Position numbers and translations under genes: made by a program. This document shows positions 22,517 to 26,953 of a stretch of DNA of 26,953 bases, one piece after another. The notes beneath the pieces are model-generated. The model was not told the DNA's origin, did not search any database, and worked only from the letters and a program-made list of their open reading frames with translations. Origin of the DNA: Parcubacteria group bacterium Athens0714_26 (GTDB lineage: Bacteria; Patescibacteriota; Minisyncoccia; UBA6257; 02-FULL-45-10c); assembly GCA_007376745.1 (NCBI GenBank), contig VMGU01000004.1, positions 1 through 26,953 of the forward strand. Reading direction: 5' to 3'. Position 1 is the first letter of the stretch; every line of letters begins with the position of its first letter.

Positions 22517-22590
22517 GCGCCCATAGCTCAGTCGGTTAGAGCACGGTCCTTATAAGACCGGGGTCCTTGGTTCGAGTCCAAGTGGGCGCA
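22517..22590 (+). tRNA. tRNA-Ile, anticodon TAT
   Basis: The acceptor stem is a perfect 7 bp (22517-22523 with 22583-22589), the D stem GCTC/GAGC (22526-22529 with 22539-22542), the anticodon stem CGGTC/GACCG (22544-22548 with 22556-22560) and the T stem CTTGG/CCAAG. Loop CTTATAA gives anticodon TAT (22551-22553), which reads AUA. The discriminator is A590 and CCA is not encoded. Most bacteria instead read AUA with a CAU tRNA modified to lysidine by TilS, so this is an unusual isoacceptor. Confidence 0.95.
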
Positions 22591-22694
22591 CTTTACAAGC
22601 CCAGTATTGAAAATGGATTTAAGCTTGTTAAAGTATGTACTGCGTAAATGATGAGCTTGTCAAACCATCCAAGCACGCGCACATATATTTATAA

Positions 22695-22766
22695 GGGCGT
22701 TTAGCTCAGTGGCAGAGCGTCTCGTTTACACCGAGAAGGCCCAAGGTTCGATCCCTTGAACGCCCA
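22695..22766 (+). tRNA. tRNA-Val, anticodon TAC
   Basis: The acceptor stem is a perfect 7 bp (22695-22701 with 22759-22765), the D stem GCTC/GAGC, the anticodon stem TCTCG/CGAGA closing loop TTTACAC (anticodon TAC at 22727-22729), and the T stem CAAGG/CCTTG with loop TTCGATC. The discriminator is A766 and CCA is not encoded. It lies about 100 nt after tRNA-Ile. Confidence 0.96.
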
Positions 22767-22795
22767 CATTTTAGAAAAGCGCAAGGAATTGGAAA

Positions 22796-22816
22796 CCGCC
22801 TCGCTTCGCTCGGCGG
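22796..22816. repeat. GC-rich hairpin repeat after tRNA-Val
   Basis: CCGCC (22796-22800) pairs with GGCGG (22812-22816) around TCGCTTCGCTC. It stands out in A/T-rich intergenic DNA and resembles short palindromic repeats seen elsewhere in CPR genomes. Otherwise 22767-22893 shows no gene. Confidence 0.45.
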
Positions 22817-22893
22817 CCAAATCGTAAGGTTTTCTGAACGAAAAAATCAGTTGATGATTCTGCTTTTGGGAAAAGAAAATTTCATAAATCTCT

Positions 22894-22923
22894 GCAAAGA
22901 CCTCTAGAAATAGAGGTCTTTGC
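22894..22923 (+). terminator. Strong hairpin ending the tRNA region
   Basis: A perfect 13-bp stem (22894-22906 with 22911-22923) is closed by a GAAA tetraloop. It lacks a long U-tract (GTTGCT follows), so termination may be partial. It lies directly before the promoter at 22931. Confidence 0.6.
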
Positions 22924-22930
22924 GTTGCTA

Positions 22931-22959
22931 TTGACTTTTAATATGATATATGCTAACAT
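22931..22959 (+). promoter_or_regulatory. Promoter with extended -10 for the 23024 gene
   Basis: TTGACT (22931-22936), a 17-bp spacer ending in TGC, and TAACAT (22954-22959). The layout equals that of the SPFH promoter: the same -35 and the same TGC extension. Confidence 0.75.
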
Positions 22960-23023
22960 TATTCTTAGTCGATGGCATTGTGTCATCGTATTAGCACACC
23001 ACAAACGAAAAAGGAGGTTACTA

Positions 23024-23512
23024 ATGAAAGTCACATTACCCAAGCAGTGTCTTGGCAAAGAGATTGTCGAAGCCTTCAAGAGGGCGGCGGCAATCGAAGT
23101 GCAAGGCAAGTGGTTCAAGGGCGATCCGTACAATTGGCGCTGGAAGTGGGTTCCAGAAGAGTACGAAGGAGAGATCGAATATGAACATGGTTCGGTTCGC
23201 CGTATCGTCCACAAAGGCGTCACGGCAATCCATCATCAACTGAGACATGGCCGTAAGTATCTGTTTTTCGGTGAGAAATACGAGAGATGGTTGCCTGTTT
23301 GCTCTGAGTATAGCGGTCCTCAGCAAATTCGTCTTCTCCCATTACGCGAAGATAGAATGTATGATGCGGTTGACATCCGCAACGGACGAGAGATCAACGA
23401 CTGGAAGAGATTTCAGGACGGCTGGCACGAACATTTAGAAGATGACGATGTTAAATTCCGCGATAGCATCGAGAAAATCATCGCCGGTCTTTTTAAACAA
23501 GTCTCTCCGTGA
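23024..23512 (+). CDS. Hypothetical cytoplasmic protein, 162 residues
   Basis: I do not recognise a family. The start at 23024 is fixed by an AAGGAGGT Shine-Dalgarno 6 nt upstream, although the frame stays open further 5'. The protein (MKVTLPKQCLGKEIVEAFKRAAAIEV...) is soluble, rich in Trp, Arg, Glu and His (YNWRWKWVPEEYEGEIEYEHGS, HHQLRHGRKYLFFGEKYERWLPV), with no signal peptide or membrane helix. The C-terminus is acidic then helical (HEHLEDDDVKFRDSIEKIIAGLFKQ). The coding region is visibly more GC-rich than its A/T-rich surroundings and is a self-contained promoter-gene-terminator unit. That fits a recently acquired or independently regulated gene. Confidence 0.75.
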   Translation: MKVTLPKQCLGKEIVEAFKRAAAIEVQGKWFKGDPYNWRWKWVPEEYEGEIEYEHGSVRRIVHKGVTAIHHQLRHGRKYLFFGEKYERWLPVCSEYSGPQQIRLLPLREDRMYDAVDIRNGREINDWKRFQDGWHEHLEDDDVKFRDSIEKIIAGLFKQVSP

Positions 23513-23526
23513 TCCTGATAGTCTAT

Positions 23527-23568
23527 GAGGCGTCTACGAGTCAATCAACTCTGGACGCCTCTTTTTTT
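23527..23568 (+). terminator. Terminator of the 23024 gene
   Basis: An outer stem GAGGCGTC/GACGCCTC (23527-23534 with 23554-23561) encloses an inner GAGT/ACTC stem and is followed by seven T residues. Confidence 0.93.
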
Positions 23569-23594
23569 GTTTGTAAAAGAATTTGCCGCTAAAG

Positions 23595-23634
23595 CAGTAA
23601 TTTTTTCAATTACTTTTAATTGAAAAAATTACTG
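23595..23634. repeat. 17-bp perfect inverted repeat in a 330-bp gene-free stretch
   Basis: The arms 23595-23611 and 23618-23634 are perfectly complementary, with a 6-nt loop. No U-tract follows. The rest of the gap to 23896 holds a short CGCC/GGCG hairpin (around 23731-23741), a GC-rich patch near 23678-23740 and a -10-like TATAAT at 23873-23878 serving the next gene. No reading frame or tRNA is recognised. Confidence 0.6.
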
Positions 23635-23896
23635 AGACGATTTATCCTTAAATCATTCAAACTTGAAATTATCATCGGCGCGGCGGAGTCACGATTTCGG
23701 AATTTCGCGTGGGGCTTTTTTCACCGCCTTCGGCGACGAAAACCGTCCGAACTATTTCAAAAATAGACCACCAAAAACATAGCCATTATCAGGATAAACC
23801 GGGCTCAAATCTCTGAATATAAATAAAAAAATTATTAAGTATTGAATACGGGCCAAAAAAATTTTAGAATTATATAATAATTAATTTATTAAAATT

Positions 23897-24214
23897 ATGG
23901 AATTACAAAGATCTCATGAATCGCAAGAATACAAACCCTTAAATCATAAAGATGTAGCTCCGGAACAAAAAGAGCTGTCCCCCGAAGTCTGCGCCATCAA
24001 AATAGAATGCGAATTAATGAAACGATTCCTTATAGACAAATCATCAAACGAAGAAAAATTAAAATGGATAGAAGACCACTCTAAAGAATACCGAGAACTT
24101 TTTAACGATAATCAAGAAGAATTTATAATAATGTATAAAGAAGAACCCGAGGCATTATACGCATTGTTAAAAAATATTTTAGAAGAAACAAAAAAACCGG
24201 AAACCAAACATTAA
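23897..24214 (+). CDS. Small acidic hypothetical protein
   Basis: A 105-residue, strongly charged, Glu/Lys-rich protein with mostly helical character (CAIKIECELMKRFLIDKSSNEEKLKWIEDHSKEYRELF, then EEFIIMYKEEPEALYALLKNILEETKK). It has no membrane helix, signal or known motif. TATAAT at 23873-23878 gives a leader of about 12 nt with no Shine-Dalgarno, and a terminator follows 21 nt after the stop, which supports a real monocistronic gene. Confidence 0.65.
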   Translation: MELQRSHESQEYKPLNHKDVAPEQKELSPEVCAIKIECELMKRFLIDKSSNEEKLKWIEDHSKEYRELFNDNQEEFIIMYKEEPEALYALLKNILEETKKPETKH

Positions 24215-24234
24215 TTAATTTAATTCTCTTAATT

Positions 24235-24259
24235 TAAAAACCGCTTTAAGCGGTTTTTA
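24235..24259. terminator. Terminator shared by the 23897 gene and purN-like gene
   Basis: TAAAAACCGCT and AGCGGTTTTTA (24235-24245 with 24249-24259) form an 11-bp stem with a 3-nt loop, with A- and T-runs on either side. It can act for both convergent genes. Confidence 0.85.
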
Positions 24260-24295
24260 AATTATAAAATACTACGGCATTACGATCACGAAGCT

Positions 24296-24928
24296 TTATT
24301 TTTTAATTATCACCCTTCTTCCTTTTATTAAAAGATTACCAGCGCAAATTGCCTTAATTCCCTTAATTAAAATATATTCTTCTTTTTGGTGGATTTTTTC
24401 TTGTAACTCCTCAAGGGTGTCGCCATCCCCTATTTTAACAACCTCCTGAAAAATAATCTGTCCGGTGTCTACTCCGACATCAACAAAATGCAAAGTGCAA
24501 CCGGTATATTTTACGCCGTAATCCATCGCCTGTTTTTCAGAATGCATACCGGGAAAAGCCGGGCATAGAGCCGGATGAATGTTAATAACTTGATTTGGAA
24601 AATTTTTTAAAAAATCATCCGACAGCACAACATCCCAGCCGGCTAAAACAACAAGATTAATTTTATTGCTTTTTAAAATTTCAGCCAGCTCAATATTAAA
24701 ATCTTTTCTGGTTTTTGTCGGATTATCGCCCAGCCATTTTTTAAGAGGAAAACAAAAAGCATTTATATTTTTATCTTTTGCCTTAACCCAGTCAATGCCC
24801 CGCGAAGAAATCTTATCGCTAATAATTAAAACTGTCTTAGCGTTAGCAATTTTTTTAAAACAATCATAAATAGCTTTGAGGCGTCCCCCGTTGCCGATAA
24901 AGACCGCGGCGTTAAATTTTGAATTCAT
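24296..24928 (-). CDS. purN: Phosphoribosylglycinamide formyltransferase-like protein
   Basis: A 210-residue GART-family enzyme that transfers a formyl group from 10-formyl-THF to GAR in purine synthesis. The catalytic residues are Asn116 and His118 in INIHPALCPAFPG and Asp154 in GVDTGQIIF. The 38-residue spacing from Asn to Asp is the same as in E. coli PurN. The segment GVKYTGCTLHFVDVGVDTG is strongly PurN-like. The N-terminal loop is GNGGRLKAI in place of GSGSNLQAI. No other purine gene is adjacent. Since many CPR bacteria lack the pathway, it may serve salvage or another formyl transfer. The family call is secure; the substrate is not. Confidence 0.85.
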   Translation of the reverse strand: MNSKFNAAVFIGNGGRLKAIYDCFKKIANAKTVLIISDKISSRGIDWVKAKDKNINAFCFPLKKWLGDNPTKTRKDFNIELAEILKSNKINLVVLAGWDVVLSDDFLKNFPNQVINIHPALCPAFPGMHSEKQAMDYGVKYTGCTLHFVDVGVDTGQIIFQEVVKIGDGDTLEELQEKIHQKEEYILIKGIKAICAGNLLIKGRRVIIKK

Positions 24929-25071
24929 AAAGATAATACTACTAGATTATTCCAGTATTAGTAAGCCCAAACTATCATAACAAACAAATTAAGCGCCAGC
25001 CTATCACCATAATCATTATAAATAACGCATACAGCATACTTGACATCTCTTATAAAAAGGTGTGAAACAAG

Positions 25072-25239
25072 GTGTAAAACATCGTGCACACTTTCCCTCA
25101 CAAACGCGGAAAATTGTTTGCTGTGAAACAATTTCTCCGGTTTTTACAGTGATTTTAACAAATGTTTTACACTTTAGTGTAAAACATTCAGTGCGGTTTC
25201 CCGAACAAATAAGAAAAATTGTTTGCTGTGAAACAATTT
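25072..25239. repeat. Imperfect direct repeat with 105-bp period, rich in hairpins
   Basis: Copy 1 (25072-25134) and copy 2 (25177-25239) match at 50 of 63 positions without gaps. The last 25 nt (25110-25134 and 25215-25239) are identical and contain a 9-bp hairpin AAATTGTTT/AAACAATTT. Between the copies is a 13-bp perfect palindrome (25161-25173 with 25176-25188). Copy 2 therefore starts inside a hairpin made with its own reversed 5' end. The region 24929-25280 otherwise contains no convincing gene; open frames exist on both strands but look like by-products of the repeat. Confidence 0.8.
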
Positions 25240-25280
25240 GTACCATGGAGCGTAATCATACAATTCTGTTATACACTGGT

Positions 25281-25709
25281 TTATTTCTCAAAATGACCGC
25301 TTTTGTATAAAATATATAAGACCTTGTAATTCGGATGAACATCAGGGTCATGACCAATATTTTCTAACCACTGTATTAATTGTTGTCCTTTATAGCCGAC
25401 AAATTTCTTATAGAATAATGGGATTATTATATTTCTTAATTCCCCAAAATCCCTTACCATTAGCCTTGCGGTTTTCCCCCGATTAAAACCGTCCAAAAGA
25501 TACGGCTTAAGAGTATAAACTTTGTCTTTTAATTTTAAACAATCACGGACGCCTTCAATTAAAGCATGGTCGCGGATATTCATTTGAATAACAAAAGTGG
25601 GTATTTTGAGTCTGTTTCTAGTTTTCTTGTTTATAGTCGGGACAGAGCAAAAGGAAAAACATCCTTCGCCCTCTACTAATCCTCTTATGTAATCCATAGA
25701 AATATTCAT
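25281..25709 (-). CDS. LAGLIDADG homing endonuclease, single motif
   Basis: A protein of about 142 residues with one LAGLIDADG helix (YIRGLVEGEGCFSF), followed by the usual strand NRLKIPTFVIQMNIRDHALIEGVRDCL and a C-terminal helical part (GYKGQQLIQWLENI). Single-motif enzymes act as homodimers and cut long asymmetric sites. It is freestanding: no intron or intein signs are seen in the neighbours. ATG at 25709 is preferred over TTG at 25712, which lies in an inverted repeat. Its 3' end abuts the 105-bp repeat block, and it is divergent from the YraN gene. The acidic residue of the motif (Glu in VEGEG) is kept, so it may be active. Confidence 0.85.
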   Translation of the reverse strand: MNISMDYIRGLVEGEGCFSFCSVPTINKKTRNRLKIPTFVIQMNIRDHALIEGVRDCLKLKDKVYTLKPYLLDGFNRGKTARLMVRDFGELRNIIIPLFYKKFVGYKGQQLIQWLENIGHDPDVHPNYKVLYILYKSGHFEK

Positions 25710-25710
25710 C

Positions 25711-25755
25711 AATGTTTTACGGCAAACATTAGTTAAATGTTATCGCGGTAACATT
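25711..25755. promoter_or_regulatory. Two similar inverted repeats between divergent genes
   Basis: AATGTTTTACGGCAAACATT (25711-25730) and AATGTTATCGCGGTAACATT (25736-25755) share the form AATGTT-N8-AACATT and are 25 bp apart. They fill the gap between the LAGLIDADG start and the YraN promoter and look like paired operator sites. The motif AATGTTTTAC recurs at 25161-25170, on the other side of the endonuclease gene. Confidence 0.6.
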
Positions 25756-25762
25756 TTTAGTA

Positions 25763-25768
25763 TATAAT
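25763..25768 (+). promoter_or_regulatory. -10 box of the yraN gene
   Basis: TATAAT lies 8 nt before the ATG at 25777, predicting a leaderless or nearly leaderless mRNA. The inverted repeat at 25736-25755 covers the place of the -35, so regulation by a DNA-binding protein is plausible. Confidence 0.55.
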
Positions 25769-25776
25769 GAATTTGT

Positions 25777-26187
25777 ATGACTAACAATTTAGAAGTTGGC
25801 CAATTAGGGGAGAACATTGCCTGCCTTTACCTTAAAAATCATAAATACAAAATTATCGAAAGAAACTACCGCCAGCCGTGGGGAGAATTGGATATAGTCG
25901 CAAAGAACCCCGAGGGTATATTGGTGTTCGTTGAGGTTAAGACGTTGTGTGATTCAAATTCCAGTGGTTTAACACCGGAGGAAAATTTAACCAAATCAAA
26001 ATTGACCAAACTAAAAAGAACCATGTCGTTATATGCCGGCTCTTATCCGGAATTAGTTCATCAACAAAAAGGTTATCGTTTAGATTTGATAGCCATCACT
26101 ATACCCAATAAAATTATCAGTGGCGCTGAGATTGAGTTGACAAAACTATATAAAAATTGTGTTATTAATTATTATGAAAATATTTAA
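25777..26187 (+). CDS. yraN: YraN/UPF0102 family endonuclease-like protein
   Basis: A 136-residue member of the UPF0102 family, which has a restriction-endonuclease-like fold. The N-terminal helix GQLGENIACLYLKNHKYKIIERNYR and the core GELDIVAKNPEGILVFVEVK are diagnostic. The nuclease-type residues are Glu37, Asp39 and the E53-x-K55 pair. The common link to RNase HII and DNA processing is known for the family, but no biochemical function is assigned. It is convergent with the L,D-transpeptidase gene and ends at a shared terminator. Confidence 0.9.
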   Translation: MTNNLEVGQLGENIACLYLKNHKYKIIERNYRQPWGELDIVAKNPEGILVFVEVKTLCDSNSSGLTPEENLTKSKLTKLKRTMSLYAGSYPELVHQQKGYRLDLIAITIPNKIISGAEIELTKLYKNCVINYYENI

Positions 26188-26190
26188 AAT

Positions 26191-26219
26191 AAAATAACCC
26201 CGGAGAACGGGGTTATTTT
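26191..26219. terminator. Bidirectional terminator
   Basis: A perfect 12-bp stem (26191-26202 with 26208-26219) has loop GAGAA, with A-run and T-run flanks. It lies 3 nt after the yraN stop and 5 nt from the stop of the convergent L,D-transpeptidase gene. Confidence 0.92.
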
Positions 26220-26224
26220 AAACT

Positions 26225-26785
26225 TCAAAAACTTTTAACTACGACTATTGAATCACCAATATCAATCTCGTCATACAATTCATCCATAGCTTTTTTACCA
26301 ACTCTTACACATCCAGTTGTAATGGCTTTCCCTATTGCGTACGGCTGATTTGTATCATGAAGAAAAACATCGTATCCGTCTCCTTGCTTTACGTCTAATT
26401 TTAATCTGCGAGATCCCCATGGATTTCTAGGGTCGGTACAACTAACAACTTTTGGTAAAATACTACCTCTTTTTTTTGCTAATTTTTTTTGGTCTTTCGT
26501 GGGCCACCATGAATAATTCTTTTCTTTATCAGTGACCTTATGAACTCCTTCGGGAGTGGCTTCTTTTCCGCCTCTACCTATGGCCACGCGATAAATAACT
26601 GCCGGTTTATTTTCCCTAAAAAACAAAAGTATGAGTTTGTTTTTTATGATTATAATTTTGTGGCTACCAAAGACTTCAAAAAATCCTTTACTATCCGTAT
26701 CGCTTAGCCGAAGAGGAAACGCAAAAGAAAGAAGGATAACCGCTATTATAGCGGTAGTCATAAAAACAACAGCCCTTTTTGTCAT
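26225..26785 (-). CDS. L,D-transpeptidase (YkuD domain), membrane anchored
   Basis: A 186-residue protein. An N-terminal hydrophobic segment (about 6-24) serves as signal or anchor. The YkuD domain (about 42-184) contains ATPEGVHKV, the conserved His143 (FLHDTN) and the catalytic Cys159 in TTGCVRV with Arg161. Such enzymes make 3-3 cross-links in peptidoglycan or attach proteins to it, working outside the membrane. A strong Shine-Dalgarno (AAGGAGGT) lies 5 nt before the ATG. The promoter (TTGATA, TGT-extended TAATTT) is like those of the SPFH and 23024 genes. Another Cys (116) is present before the domain core. Confidence 0.9.
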   Translation of the reverse strand: MTKRAVVFMTTAIIAVILLSFAFPLRLSDTDSKGFFEVFGSHKIIIIKNKLILLFFRENKPAVIYRVAIGRGGKEATPEGVHKVTDKEKNYSWWPTKDQKKLAKKRGSILPKVVSCTDPRNPWGSRRLKLDVKQGDGYDVFLHDTNQPYAIGKAITTGCVRVGKKAMDELYDEIDIGDSIVVVKSF

Positions 26786-26820
26786 TCCAACCTCCTTATT
26801 TATTTTTTAAGCTACACGCT

Positions 26821-26850
26821 AAATTAACACCTTTTACTACTATTTATCAA
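26821..26850 (-). promoter_or_regulatory. Promoter of the L,D-transpeptidase gene
   Basis: The minus strand carries TTGATA (26850-26845), an 18-bp spacer ending in TGT and TAATTT (26826-26821), an extended -10 form. Beyond it, 26851-26953 shows no recognisable feature. Confidence 0.6.
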
Positions 26851-26953
26851 GGACATGTACTCGTCCATAACATTTGAGACTTTTCAACTGTTAATTTATT
26901 ACAAATATAACGTAAGGGCGAAATAAGTCCAATCGACCAATGCGGACGTCTGG

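Noticed and set aside
22882..23326. Minus-strand frames opposite the 23024 gene
   Set aside because: The plus-strand gene has a promoter, Shine-Dalgarno and terminator; the antisense frames have none.
23527..23568. Small RNA gene
   Set aside because: The fold with a seven-T tail immediately after a stop codon is fully explained as an intrinsic terminator.
25072..25239. CRISPR array
   Set aside because: Only two copies with a 105-bp period, imperfect beyond 25 nt, internal palindromes and no cas genes.
25016..25310. Overlapping frames on both strands with repeated Cys-containing peptides
   Set aside because: The repeated peptides follow directly from the 105-bp DNA repeat, there is no start signal, and both strands are open to the same degree.

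Overview
The window looks like a chromosomal segment of an uncultured Candidate Phyla Radiation bacterium (Patescibacteria, most like Parcubacteria). The evidence is the low-to-moderate GC content, compact housekeeping genes mixed with short one-helix hypothetical proteins, a cluster of small T4SS-type pilins, a standalone LAGLIDADG protein, and short perfect GC-rich palindromes, one of them inside a reading frame. The code is standard: TGA is used as a stop, for example at 23512. Taxonomy is inferred from gene style; no marker tree was possible.

Layout. 1-934: a two-helix membrane protein, tRNA-Arg(GCG), and a tRNA-Gly(GCC) that has a promoter-like upstream region, a CCA end and a terminator but no T arm. 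935-8280 (minus strand): rpsO, a NYN-domain nuclease, a broken pnp, a proline-rich membrane protein, tig, clpP, and tyrS under its own promoter. 8400-10120: a broken Xer-type recombinase carrying a palindromic insertion, then a Doc-like toxin with a MerR/excisionase-type antitoxin behind a promoter with two palindromic operators. 10121-12484: a small EamA-like membrane protein, tRNA-Leu(TAG) among hairpin repeats, and an SPFH/band-7 protein overlapping a one-helix partner. 12518-18700 (minus strand): three tandem pilin-like proteins downstream of a membrane-anchored solute-binding protein, then gyrA, a one-helix protein and an MBL-like protein. 18757-21806 (plus strand): a strong promoter, a folded three-way-junction leader, a four-repeat S1-domain protein and ftsH. 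21879-22766: a broken HTH gene, tRNA-Ile(TAT) and tRNA-Val(TAC). 22894-24259: two hypothetical genes with terminators. 24296-26850: a purN-like formyltransferase, a 105-bp-period repeat block, a LAGLIDADG endonuclease divergent from a YraN-family gene, and an L,D-transpeptidase.

How the genes relate. Protein quality control (trigger factor, ClpP, FtsH), RNA turnover and translation (rpsO, NYN nuclease, PNPase, S1 protein, TyrRS) and envelope or uptake functions (pilins, solute-binding protein, SPFH, L,D-transpeptidase) dominate. Two styles of translation start coexist. Several genes have a -10 box 6 to 10 nt before the start codon, so their mRNAs are probably leaderless or nearly so. Others have an AGGAGG-type Shine-Dalgarno, three of them behind a promoter with an extended -10.

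The most unusual signals are four loci (tRNA-Gly, pnp, xer, HTH gene) that each lost an internal block while both flanks remain recognisable, the structured leader of the S1 gene, the 105-bp repeat block beside the homing endonuclease, and a tRNA-Ile with a UAU anticodon.
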